Source: Candidatus Gastranaerophilales bacterium
GTDB taxonomy: Bacteria > Cyanobacteriota > Vampirovibrionia > Gastranaerophilales > Gastranaerophilaceae
Direction: 5' to 3'
Length of the DNA stretch: 64,000 bases
Assembly: GCA_024695865.1 (NCBI GenBank)
Contig: JAILHI010000027.1
Coordinates: 1 to 64,000 of the forward strand
Under the pieces are notes generated by a model, which was given only the letters and a program-made list of their open reading frames with translations, had not been told where the DNA came from and did not search any database. Positions 40,219 to 48,333 of this stretch are shown here, one piece after another (within the stretch, counting starts at the first letter, position 1; each line of letters begins with the position of its first letter). A program made the translations under genes and the position numbers.

Positions 40219-40662
40219 ATGAATTTTAATGAAATAGTTTTTTCACCTGCAGAAACGGAAATTTTAAAACTTATGCAGCAAGAATTATCTATTGATGACC
40301 TCATCAAAATCAAAAATGTAAGCAGGACAACAATAACGGCTTGTTTAAACGACATATACCGCAAAACAAAAGATGTTGTGCCTTACGGTAGTGCGTTCCG
40401 CAAGTTTATCACTCTGCGGAATTACCTCACAGACCCCGACTTTAAAGGCATTAACACCGTAACAACAGATAAAAAAGAAATTAAAAAAGAAGTTAAAAAA
40501 GACATAAAGACCGTTGAAGAAAGCCCGAAATTTACACTTTTTGAGCCGATAGAAGAACTCAGACTTCAATATGAAAAACAAATCGAGGACTGGGGGCAGT
40601 TAATTGCCAAAACGAAAATAAAACTTGAAGCATTACGGGAATTGGAAAGGTTAAAGAGGTAA
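40219..40662 (+). CDS. HTH protein with Lys/Glu-rich linker and coiled coil
   Basis: A 147-residue protein. The N-terminal part (SPAETEILKLMQQELSIDDL, then VSRTTITACLNDIYRKT) is a LuxR/GerE-type helix-turn-helix. Then comes a lysine-rich linker (KKEIKKEVKKDIK) and a C-terminal coiled coil. It may be a late phage regulator. The gene follows the gpG-like gene by 4 nt. Confidence 0.55.
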   Translation: MNFNEIVFSPAETEILKLMQQELSIDDLIKIKNVSRTTITACLNDIYRKTKDVVPYGSAFRKFITLRNYLTDPDFKGINTVTTDKKEIKKEVKKDIKTVEESPKFTLFEPIEELRLQYEKQIEDWGQLIAKTKIKLEALRELERLKR

Positions 40663-40664
40663 AA

Positions 40665-40967
40665 ATGCAAAACTTAACTTACGAAAGATATTTAAAGGGT
40701 AATGAGTGTCAAAGCAGGTTTCCGAACGAGTGTCATTGTGCTTTCAGGTGTTTGGGCAATGAATTTTGCAACGATGCGGAAAACGAAATCAACAGACTTA
40801 AACGGGAATGTGAGATTTGGCAGGAAAAATTCAATATCGTCATGGCAAATAATGCAGATAAAACAAAACTGAAATTAGAGATTGCCGACCTCAGAGCCGA
40901 AAACGAGATATTAAAAGAAGTTTTGATTGCGATAAAAGAAAAAATCAGCGAAGCAACCGAACCGTAA
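40665..40967 (+). CDS. Cysteine-rich coiled-coil protein, last prophage gene
   Basis: A 100-residue protein. The N-terminus has five Cys with His (NECQSRFPNECHCAFRCLGN), suggesting a metal site; the rest is coiled coil (KLKLEIADLRAENEILKEVL). It starts 2 nt after the previous stop. Its stop lies 8 nt before the candidate right end of the prophage. Confidence 0.55.
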   Translation: MQNLTYERYLKGNECQSRFPNECHCAFRCLGNEFCNDAENEINRLKRECEIWQEKFNIVMANNADKTKLKLEIADLRAENEILKEVLIAIKEKISEATEP

Positions 40968-41311
40968 AAACCGCAGATATTGCACCTTGACAACCGAATA
41001 GCAGACAAATAAGAAAGCCTGTAAGCATAAGTCACAGGCTGGGAATTTAGAACGTGAAATTTATATATTTATTATGTGCGAAATGCGTTAAATGTTCAAA
41101 AAATAAAAAAAATAATATAATTAGAAATTTAATGTTAAAGAATAATAAAAAATTTCTCAAACTTCGTGAAACAAAAAGCAAAAAATTTCTCAAACTTCAC
41201 GTTGCGTTATATTTTTGTGAAAAATTTTTATAAAAATTGATTTAATACGTCCTGTTTTGACGCACATACCCGTTATTATGAAAATATAAGACAGATAACG
41301 GGGTATGAAAT
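40968..41311. other. Prophage-host junction and upstream region of the AAA ATPase
   Basis: No gene is visible. GATAT (40976-40980) is the possible right target duplicate. A hairpin (AGCCTGT 41016-41022 / ACAGGCT 41034-41040) lies next. Two direct copies of aaaaatttctcaaacttc (41148-41165, 41181-41198) are inverted relative to AAGTTTGAGAAA at the left end (7481-7492). A promoter-like block (41250-41290) similar to one at 53427-53466 follows, then CATACCCGTTAT (41266-41277) facing ATAACGGGGTATG (41296-41308), an inverted repeat over the start region. Confidence 0.5.
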
Positions 41312-43279
41312 ATGAACAATTATGAAAAAAGGTTGTTTCTTGATTACATCGATAAACTTATTGTTGGTGTTGAAATCAACGATTATTCTTTTCAGAGAGT
41401 ATTCGATTTTTTTGTTGAAGAATTTAAAGTTGATAAAAAAATCTTTTCGTATGATAAATACGGAGATATTGAGATTGAAAGAAAAAGAGATAAAGAAAAG
41501 TTTTTAAAAACTTTATTATTTGTTGTCCGCAGTTTGAAAGCAAAAATGCAGCCGCAGCCGACGGCTTTTGAAAAAAAACTTTCAATAATTAAAGACATAT
41601 ATAATTTATCTTTTAATGAACTTGAACTGACTCAGTTTTTTATTGTTCAGGAAACGAACAATATGTTTAAAAGGTTTCTCGGTTGTATAAACGGAAATGA
41701 AGCAACAGTTTTCATGCAGAATTATCTCGGGCTGCGTGTCGGAAGATGTGAAAGACTTCTTGATGATTTAAGGAGGAAAAATATCATAAGGCACCGTGAC
41801 GATATAAATACTGATTTAGTCAGGATTTTTGACAATCCGAAACTTAATACCAAAGAAAAAATTACCGAAGTGCTTTTGGGCAAACCGCAGAAAGCAGAGT
41901 TAAACGCAAATGACTATAATCATATAGAAGAAGCAAAGGAAATTGTCGAAAAAATACTTTTAAATGCCGTTAAAGGCAAAAAGAAGGGTATAAACATTTT
42001 GTTATACGGCGATGTCGGTACAGGCAAAACCGAATTTGCAAAACTTGTTGCAAACGAAACCGAAATACCCATGTATGCGGTAATTACGGCAAAAGATTTG
42101 TCAAAAGAGGCAGACAGAGAGGACAGGCTCGGTGATTTGTTTGCCAAGCAGAATATTCTTGCAAAATGCGGTAATTCATGTATTTTGTTTGATGAAGCGG
42201 AAGATGTTCTCAATGGTTCAATTAGCAGTAAAGGTTATTATAACAGACTTCTTGAAAATATGGGGGTGCCTGTTATATGGACTACAAATAACATTTGGAC
42301 TGTTGACCCTGCTTTTTTACGCAGAATGACTTATTGTGTCGAATTTGAAAAACTGAGTGAAGAAGTCAGACTTGATATCTGGAATCGTGTTTTGAAGAAA
42401 AACAAATTTAAAGTTAATCAAAGTAAAATCGAAGAACTGAACCGAAACTACGAAATCCCGCCGTCACTCATTGTAAATGCAGTTAAAACAACAAAGTTAA
42501 TCGGCGGTGATGAAAACGATTTTGAAAACTTTATCGTTAACGTTGCCAAAGTTGTTACAAAGAAAAAACAAATCAAAAAGAACAATAAAGAAACCGAAAT
42601 GGGTGAATATGACGAAAATCTGGTTAATGCCGATTTAGACATAAAAGACCTTACGTCAAAAATCAAAAACAGCGGAAAACTCAATTTTTCGCTCTGTCTT
42701 TACGGTGAACCCGGTACGGGAAAAAGCCTTTATGCGAGATATCTGGCAAAGGAACTCGGACTTGATGTTGTCTTCAAAAGAGCAAGCGACCTTATAGATT
42801 GTTATGTGGGTGAGACAGAAAAAGCAATAGCAGATGCTTTTGCGGAAGCAAAATCCAAAAAGGCAATGCTGATTTTTGATGAAGCGGATTCTTTTTTGAG
42901 AAACAGACAAGGTGCCACTCACAGTTGGGAAGTAACGCAGGTCAATGAAATGCTTACCAGAATGGAATCACACGATTATCCGTTTGTCTGTACGACCAAC
43001 CTTTTAGATACTCTGGACGAGGCAAGCCTCAGAAGATTTACCTTTAAAATCAAATTTGATTTTATGACAAAAGAACAGGCAAATCTGGCTTTTGAACACT
43101 TCTTCGGAATTAAAGATTACGATTTGGGTGTTAAGGGTCTCACGGCGGGTGATTTTGCCACGGTAAAAAAGAAAGCGGACTTTTTGAATATTAAAGATGC
43201 CGAAGAACTTAAAGAAATGCTTTTGCAGGAAGTCAAACTCAAATCGTCAAAAGAACTCAAACATTCCGTGGGTTTTTAA
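41312..43279 (+). CDS. Tandem AAA ATPase, function unknown
   Basis: A 655-residue protein. An N-terminal helical domain of ~200 residues is followed by two AAA modules. The first has Walker A GDVGTGKT (233-240) and Walker B CILFDEAEDVL (290-300); the second Walker A GEPGTGKS (465-472) and Walker B MLIFDEADSFL. Both have the TTN-type sensor 1 (IWTTNNIW; VCTTNLLD). The layout is that of stand-alone bacterial Clp/FtsH-like ATPases with no protease part, likely remodelling or unfolding a partner. It flanks the prophage right end; it may be host-derived. Terminated at 43298-43320. Confidence 0.8.
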   Translation: MNNYEKRLFLDYIDKLIVGVEINDYSFQRVFDFFVEEFKVDKKIFSYDKYGDIEIERKRDKEKFLKTLLFVVRSLKAKMQPQPTAFEKKLSIIKDIYNLSFNELELTQFFIVQETNNMFKRFLGCINGNEATVFMQNYLGLRVGRCERLLDDLRRKNIIRHRDDINTDLVRIFDNPKLNTKEKITEVLLGKPQKAELNANDYNHIEEAKEIVEKILLNAVKGKKKGINILLYGDVGTGKTEFAKLVANETEIPMYAVITAKDLSKEADREDRLGDLFAKQNILAKCGNSCILFDEAEDVLNGSISSKGYYNRLLENMGVPVIWTTNNIWTVDPAFLRRMTYCVEFEKLSEEVRLDIWNRVLKKNKFKVNQSKIEELNRNYEIPPSLIVNAVKTTKLIGGDENDFENFIVNVAKVVTKKKQIKKNNKETEMGEYDENLVNADLDIKDLTSKIKNSGKLNFSLCLYGEPGTGKSLYARYLAKELGLDVVFKRASDLIDCYVGETEKAIADAFAEAKSKKAMLIFDEADSFLRNRQGATHSWEVTQVNEMLTRMESHDYPFVCTTNLLDTLDEASLRRFTFKIKFDFMTKEQANLAFEHFFGIKDYDLGVKGLTAGDFATVKKKADFLNIKDAEELKEMLLQEVKLKSSKELKHSVGF

Positions 43280-43297
43280 TTGTGTGATGGTTAAGAA

Positions 43298-43320
43298 AAA
43301 GGCTTGAAAGAGCCTTTTTT
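43298..43320 (+). terminator. Intrinsic terminator of the AAA ATPase gene
   Basis: AAAGGCT (43298-43304) and AGCCTTT (43311-43317) form a stem with a 6-nt loop, followed by a run of T. Confidence 0.85.
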
Positions 43321-43379
43321 CTTTATGGGCGGTAATTCTTTTCGGCTTTTTGCGGCATGAATAATGCGACCCTGCAAAA

Positions 43380-43408
43380 TTGAAAACAGCCTTTTTATAT
43401 GTTATAAT
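43380..43408 (+). promoter_or_regulatory. Consensus sigma-70 promoter of the U32-like lipoprotein gene
   Basis: TTGAAA (43380-43385), a 17-bp spacer and a perfect TATAAT (43403-43408), 27 nt before the ATG at 43436. CGGAG serves as ribosome binding site. Confidence 0.8.
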
Positions 43409-43435
43409 TAATGTTGTTTACTTCGGAGTATTTTT

Positions 43436-44617
43436 ATGAACAGGCGTGATTTATTAAAACTGGGCATTATCTTTTCTCCATTAATGTTATCGGGCTGCGG
43501 AAGCAAAACTTCGGACGGTAACGGTAAACCGTATCTTGAAATTACTCCGAAAAAAACGGGTTTATACAGTTTTTCCGCACCTTTGCCGTTTGATTACGGT
43601 GTTATTGACGAAATTGTTGAATTAAATAATAAATATACGCAATCCAAAATAACGAATTTGTATAACTGCGTGCCAAGACCTCTTGTTGAGGATTTTAACA
43701 ATGCCATGCAGGCGGGCAGAGGTCATAACTATGACATTAAATCCTATGAGGATTTTGCAAAATATGCAAAATATGCAATGAAAAAAGGGTTTCATATCTG
43801 CTACCTTTTAAATTCGCCAAAACCCTTTACAGAAAAAGATTACAAAGAAATTGAGCCGAAATTTAAGAAACTTCTTGATTTTCTTCAGGATATCGGAATA
43901 GACGAGATAAAATTCGGTAACACTCAGGTTGCATCGCTTGTAAACAAGTACAAGAAGTTCAGACTTTCCGCATCGACCTGTCTGGAATACCACAATATTA
44001 CCCAATACAAAAATCTTGTTCATAACTATCCCAATATATTTTTGTTTGATATTGCCGAGGACGAAAACCATAATTTTGCGTTTTTAAAGAATTTAAAAAC
44101 AATGTTTCCGACAAGAAACATCGAATTAATGGTTAATGAATTTTGTTTTAAGGGTTGTCCCGCGAGGATTTTTCACCCGGGCGGAGATTTTTGCAACTTC
44201 GATTGTCCGAAAATTTTCAACGAAAGAACTCTTTTTCAGAATTTTTACCACTCTGCGATTATCTATCCGTGGAATTTGCCCTATTACTCGGCTTTGGGTA
44301 TAAATAATTTTAAATTTTCATCGACTCCCCAGCCGAGAGCGGTTTTCACCGATTTGAGTTTTGTCAGATTTTATCTCGATTGCGTGGAATACGGCGTTGA
44401 AAACGTTAAGGCACAAGATTTTATTGATAATATGATTATTTTTAAATTCAACAAAGAAATAAAAGTAAAAGAAAATCTTATGGTTAAGGATATAATGCCT
44501 TATTTGCTAGATGTCGGGCAGTTTATAAAACACGGGCATGAATGTGCCGTCCGATGCGGTACCGTTTGTAATTACTGTGATAACCAAGCGGCAAAAATGG
44601 AAAAGTTTTTAAGTTAA
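43436..44617 (+). CDS. Peptidase U32-like protein with Tat-type lipoprotein signal
   Basis: A 393-residue protein. The N-terminus NRRDLLKLGIIFSPLMLSGC has a twin-arginine motif and a lipobox ending at Cys, so it is probably exported folded and lipidated. The mature part resembles the U32/YhbU TIM-barrel family: GIDEIKFGNTQVASLVNKYK, LSASTCLEYHNITQYKNLV, and the Cys-rich MVNEFCFKGCPARIFHPGGD. A second cluster near the end (HECAVRCGTVCNYCD) could bind an iron-sulfur cluster. U32 proteins are usually cytoplasmic, so Tat export of one is odd. Substrate unknown. Confidence 0.6.
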   Translation: MNRRDLLKLGIIFSPLMLSGCGSKTSDGNGKPYLEITPKKTGLYSFSAPLPFDYGVIDEIVELNNKYTQSKITNLYNCVPRPLVEDFNNAMQAGRGHNYDIKSYEDFAKYAKYAMKKGFHICYLLNSPKPFTEKDYKEIEPKFKKLLDFLQDIGIDEIKFGNTQVASLVNKYKKFRLSASTCLEYHNITQYKNLVHNYPNIFLFDIAEDENHNFAFLKNLKTMFPTRNIELMVNEFCFKGCPARIFHPGGDFCNFDCPKIFNERTLFQNFYHSAIIYPWNLPYYSALGINNFKFSSTPQPRAVFTDLSFVRFYLDCVEYGVENVKAQDFIDNMIIFKFNKEIKVKENLMVKDIMPYLLDVGQFIKHGHECAVRCGTVCNYCDNQAAKMEKFLS

Positions 44618-44674
44618 TCAACTTTGCATTGAACAATTAAGTCAGCAAAGCGGACTTTGGAAAACTCTTGATTT

Positions 44675-45283
44675 TTATTTTAAAAACTCGGCTAATTTAT
44701 CGGCTATGAGTTTATGGGAATTTTTATCATAATGCAAACCGTCAAAGTCGGACGGCGCCGCAAATTCATTTATATCAAAATATCTGCAATTATTTTTATC
44801 TGCAATTTGTTTAAATATTTTTCCGGCCTTTTTTGATTTTTCAATACTTTTTTTGTCAAACATAGTGCCGAAAAGACCGTTTGTTAAAATATTTTCATTC
44901 ATTATTGTCGGCGGAATGATGATTATATTATCGGTTTTTTCTTTTGCGATTTTTATTAAATTATTTAACCCTTTTTCTATCGTGTCAAAGGTTATATTGT
45001 ACTTAAACATAAGGTCGTTCGTGCCTACTGCGAGAATTAAGCAGTCCACGCTGTCGGTTTTTTGTAAGGTTTCGGGAAAATGTTTTTGGGAAGAAAACAA
45101 AACACCGTCGGGGTTATCGACAAAACCCGTTCTGTTCGGCATACCCTCGTTTATAACGTTGTATTCCGTCCCGAGATTTTTTTGCAAAAGAGCAGTCCAT
45201 CTGGTATTTTCGTCATATCTTGAATTGTCTTTTGAATTATATCCGAAAGTATTTGAATCACCGTAACATAAAATGTTTTTCAT
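44675..45283 (-). CDS. SGNH/GDSL-type esterase
   Basis: A 202-residue enzyme with the SGNH blocks: ILCYGDSNTFGY (Ser10), NEGMPNRTG, AVGTNDL (Asn), and DGLHYDKNSH with the Asp-His dyad near the C-terminus. No signal peptide, so it is likely cytoplasmic; members hydrolyse short acyl or aryl esters or act on sugar acetyl groups. Monocistronic. Confidence 0.85.
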   Translation of the reverse strand: MKNILCYGDSNTFGYNSKDNSRYDENTRWTALLQKNLGTEYNVINEGMPNRTGFVDNPDGVLFSSQKHFPETLQKTDSVDCLILAVGTNDLMFKYNITFDTIEKGLNNLIKIAKEKTDNIIIIPPTIMNENILTNGLFGTMFDKKSIEKSKKAGKIFKQIADKNNCRYFDINEFAAPSDFDGLHYDKNSHKLIADKLAEFLK

Positions 45284-45397
45284 ATTTGTTTTTTCCTGCT
45301 GCCTGTATTGTTGAGGCTATTATATACCCGTTTCCGCAAAACTGTAAAGTGGGCAGGGTATCAAAAAACAAGTAAGTATGTTGCATTTAGATACAAA

Positions 45398-45550
45398 TTA
45401 GTTTGTAAATTTTTCATTATATAGTTTATCTATTTCAAGAAATTCTTTTTGTATGTCATTGTATATTTCATTTTCAATAAATTCTTGTTTTAATTTACAT
45501 ATAAATCTTATATCTAAAAACAAATTAAATTTTGATTCTGTTTTTATTTA
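45398..45550 (-). pseudogene. Possible gene remnant in the 45284-45671 gap
   Basis: On the minus strand an open stretch of about 46 codons ends at TAA (45398-45400) and reads protein-like, charged and helical sequence (RFICKLKQEFIENEIYNDIQ ... FLEIDKLYNEKFTN), but has no start and meets a stop just upstream. It may be the 3' end of a decayed gene. The rest of the gap is the repeat noted separately and AT-rich sequence. Confidence 0.3.
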
Positions 45551-45591
45551 TTTTAGAAGCAAACCAAACACTGTTAGACAAATACACAAAA

Positions 45592-45640
45592 ATCGGCTGG
45601 ATTGCCACGAGGCTAAAGCCTCTCGCAATGACAGAATTGC
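45592..45640. repeat. Dispersed palindromic repeat (host copy)
   Basis: The unit ggctggattgccacgaggct, then aaagcctctcgcaatgacag, forms an inverted repeat (gaggct/agcctc). It belongs to the family found at 541-830, 18969-19046 and 60040-60345; cggctggatt also occurs near 548. Confidence 0.65.
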
Positions 45641-45671
45641 TGTATGCAGATTAGACTATACCTGACTTTTT

Positions 45672-46529
45672 TTAACAATTAAGATATTCTTTTATTTTAT
45701 CGAGATTATTTTTGCTGTCGGAAACGCCTAAATCATATATTCTTTGCAGTTTGCGTTTATCTTTTTCCACTCTTTTCATTTTAACCAATTCAGACGGGCG
45801 GAGAACAACAATTTTATTTTCAGACTCATATTTGTCTATCAAGTCCATTGTTGCATTATATTCTTTATAATAATTTTTTGCCGTTTCAACCATGTTCGGA
45901 AACTTTCCGTAAAAAAGTCCGTAGGGCAGGGGAACTTTTTTCTTTCTGTACCCCAACGGTCTTGTTAAAATAACAATAATTTTTTCGCAATCAGTTTCAA
46001 GTACCTTTTTAAAAGGTACGGCATCGCTTATAGCGCCGTCTAAATAAAATTTTCCGTCTATTTCAACAGGCTTTGATACAAAAGGCATAGAGCCCGATGC
46101 CCTGAAATATTCTATATCTTTGTCGGCATCGTCGATTTTTATATATTCGGGTTTTCCCGTTTGCAAATTGGTTACAACGGCATAAAAATCAACGGGGTTG
46201 TTTTTGTAGGTTTCAAAATCAAGTTTATCCAGTTCATAAACGAGTTTATTAAAACAAAATTCTCTGTTCATAATATTTCCCGTTGTTATGAGCGAATATA
46301 AGCCCATATAGTTTTTTTCGCTTACATATTTTAAATTGTATCTTAAAGCACGACCGATTTGACGGGATTTATAATTCAAACCGAAAAGGGCACCTGCCGA
46401 AACACCATATATGGTGTCAGCCTTTATATTGTTTTCCATGAAAACATCGAGAACACCTGCCGAATACAAGCCTCTCATTGCCCCGCCTTCTAGTATTAAT
46501 GTCGTTTTGAATTCTTTTTTGTTTTCCAT
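45672..46529 (-). CDS. Patatin-like phospholipase
   Basis: A 285-residue protein from the ATG at 46529 (an upstream in-frame start lacks support). The RGLYSAGVLDVF, GVSAG (Ser44) and YLDGAISDAVPF motifs give the Ser-Asp catalytic dyad and oxyanion region (LEGGAMRG). The bacterial family includes RssA/YjjU-type proteins; it may act on membrane lipids. No signal peptide. Confidence 0.88.
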   Translation of the reverse strand: MENKKEFKTTLILEGGAMRGLYSAGVLDVFMENNIKADTIYGVSAGALFGLNYKSRQIGRALRYNLKYVSEKNYMGLYSLITTGNIMNREFCFNKLVYELDKLDFETYKNNPVDFYAVVTNLQTGKPEYIKIDDADKDIEYFRASGSMPFVSKPVEIDGKFYLDGAISDAVPFKKVLETDCEKIIVILTRPLGYRKKKVPLPYGLFYGKFPNMVETAKNYYKEYNATMDLIDKYESENKIVVLRPSELVKMKRVEKDKRKLQRIYDLGVSDSKNNLDKIKEYLNC

Positions 46530-46562
46530 AATTTTTATTTTATAACAAAAATGATTATAAAG

Positions 46563-46586
46563 AAAAAAGAGCCTTAACAAAGGCCC
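46563..46586 (-). terminator. Intrinsic terminator of gpmI
   Basis: GAGCCTT (46569-46575) and AAGGCCC (46580-46586) pair with one mismatch; on the minus strand a run of six T follows. The opposite side also has a T-run, so it may work in both directions. Confidence 0.75.
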
Positions 46587-46612
46587 TTTTTATATAAGAT
46601 TGATATTATAGT

Positions 46613-48139
46613 TTATTTTAAAAGCGAATGACCTGTCATTTCTGCGGGTTGTTCTACGCCGAGCAGAGCAAGCACTGTCGGTGCAACATCGCATAACGCT
46701 GCATTTTTATCCTCTTTTAATTCGTGTTCGTCATTGATTAAAAACAGCGGTACGAGATTGGTTGTATGAGCCGTAAACGGTTTGTGGGTTTCGGGGTCTT
46801 CCATACATTCCGCATTTCCGTGGTCTGCTGTTAAAATCATTTTAACACCTTTTTCTTTTGCCTTTTCCGCAATTTTTCCGACACAGGTGTCAACTGCTTC
46901 GCAAGCCTTGACTGCCGCTTCAAAAACGCCCGTATGACCTACCATATCGGGATTTGCGAAGTTTACCAAAATAAAACGATACTGTTCGTCGTCCAAAGCC
47001 CCCAAAACCTTATCACAGACTTCATAAGCGCTCATTTCGGGCTGTAAGTCATAAGTTGCGACTTTCGGTGAGTTTACAAGAACTCTTGTTTCGAGTTTGT
47101 TCGGTTTTTCCACGCCGCCGTTGAAGAAGAACGTTACGTGAGCATATTTTTCCGTTTCAGCCGTTCTGAACTGTTTAATGCCGTTTGCATCAAGCACATC
47201 GCCTAAAATGTTTGTGAGTTTGTGCGGAGGAAAGGCTATCGGCAAATCAAAGGTTTCATCGTATTTTGTGAACATAACATAGTAAAGATTTTTGCGGACT
47301 GCCTTGCGTGCAAAACCGTTAAAGTCTGCAAAATTCATGGCTCTTGTAATTTCTCTTGCTCTGTCGGGACGGAAATTGAAGAACACAATGGAGTCGTTAT
47401 CGTTAATTCTTGAATTTGCATCTGCGTTTGTAACTGTCGGCAAAACAAATTCGTCGGTTACATCGTTTGCATAAGAATTGTCAATAGCGGTTAAAGAATT
47501 TTCAGCCTTTTCACCTTCGCCCAAAAGTAAGCAGTTATATGCTTTTTCTACTCTGTCCCAGCGGTTATCTCTGTCCATAGCGTAATATCTGCCGCTGACC
47601 GTTGCAATTTGAGGAAGATTAAATTCTTTTAATTTATTTTCAATTCTTTCGAGGAAAATTTTTGCACTTTTCGGGGGTGTGTCACGACCGTCTAAAAATG
47701 CGTGAACAAAGACTTTCTTTAAGCCCTCTTTTGCCGCAAGTTCAATGAGTGCTTCAAGATGTTCCATTGCGCTGTGAACACCGCCCGATGAAACAAGTCC
47801 GTAAAAATGGATTGAAGAATTATTTTCTTTTGCGTGGTTGACGGCATTTAAAAGTTCCTCGTTTTTAAAGAAAGAACCGTCTTTTACTGCGTTATTAATT
47901 CTGGATAATTCCTGATAAACAACACGTCCAGCCCCTAAATTCAGGTGTCCGACTTCGGAATTTCCCATCTGTCCGTCGGGAAGTCCGACAAATTCTCCGC
48001 TTGCATTAATTTTTATATTCGGAACCGATGCCTTTAATTTGTCCAAATTCGGCGTCTTTGCCGTTTTTGTGGCATCTTTCGGGCTTGTTGTATTTATTCC
48101 GAAACCGTCCATTATACATAAAAGAACTCTGTTTTCCAT
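46613..48139 (-). CDS. gpmI: 2,3-bisphosphoglycerate-independent phosphoglycerate mutase
   Basis: A 508-residue enzyme of standard length. Metal ligands and nucleophile are visible: LCIMDGFGIN, DGQMGNSEVGHLNLGAGRVV (Ser61 nucleophile), HAFLDGRDTPPKSA, VSGRYYAMDRDNRWDR, NFANPDMVGHTG and LTADHGNAECM. It interconverts 3- and 2-phosphoglycerate in glycolysis and uses two Mn ions. Monocistronic. Confidence 0.97.
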   Translation of the reverse strand: MENRVLLCIMDGFGINTTSPKDATKTAKTPNLDKLKASVPNIKINASGEFVGLPDGQMGNSEVGHLNLGAGRVVYQELSRINNAVKDGSFFKNEELLNAVNHAKENNSSIHFYGLVSSGGVHSAMEHLEALIELAAKEGLKKVFVHAFLDGRDTPPKSAKIFLERIENKLKEFNLPQIATVSGRYYAMDRDNRWDRVEKAYNCLLLGEGEKAENSLTAIDNSYANDVTDEFVLPTVTNADANSRINDNDSIVFFNFRPDRAREITRAMNFADFNGFARKAVRKNLYYVMFTKYDETFDLPIAFPPHKLTNILGDVLDANGIKQFRTAETEKYAHVTFFFNGGVEKPNKLETRVLVNSPKVATYDLQPEMSAYEVCDKVLGALDDEQYRFILVNFANPDMVGHTGVFEAAVKACEAVDTCVGKIAEKAKEKGVKMILTADHGNAECMEDPETHKPFTAHTTNLVPLFLINDEHELKEDKNAALCDVAPTVLALLGVEQPAEMTGHSLLK

Positions 48140-48333
48140 AAAATTATCCTCATTTAGTGTTTCTTACACAATTATTGTAGCATGAAAATTTAATAAAAGA
48201 TTTTCGATTTTTGTTACTGTTATTTTATACAAATTTTAAAATATTAATTTTTTATTTATTTTTTAAGAATTTTGAAAAACAGATGTTATAACAAAAATAT
48301 AGGAAAAGAATAATTAGAAATGGAGATAAAATT

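Larger units (their letters stand above)
7374..40975. mobile_element. Mu-like transposable prophage with P2-like contractile tail
   Basis: Gene content defines a complete Mu-type phage: DDE transposase, MuB-like ATPase, Gam-like, gp16-like, Mor-like, S24 repressor, Mu-type terminase, portal, F protein and protease/scaffold, plus a full myovirus tail. The ends given are one candidate: TG...CA termini flanked by the 5-bp direct repeat GATAT (7369-7373 and 40976-40980), with 12 of 18 terminal bases matching in inverted orientation. This gives about 33.6 kb. The true right end could lie up to about 41.2 kb. The identity of the element is far more certain than its borders. Confidence 0.8.

Noticed and set aside
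7788..40998. AATAA direct repeat flanking alternative TG/CA pairs as target duplication
   Set aside because: The two termini show no inverted similarity and the sequence is trivially common in AT-rich DNA.
41250..41263. TGCGTCAAAACAGG (reverse complement of 41250-41263) as right terminal inverted repeat matching TGCGACAAAAAAGG at 7619-7632
   Set aside because: The same CCTGTTTTGACGCA block occurs in host DNA at 53453-53466, far from the prophage, so it is a host motif; no 5-bp duplication fits either.
48140..48333. CIRCE/HrcA site upstream of dnaK
   Set aside because: No TTAGCACTC-N9-GAGTGCTAA or close variant is present in the gap.
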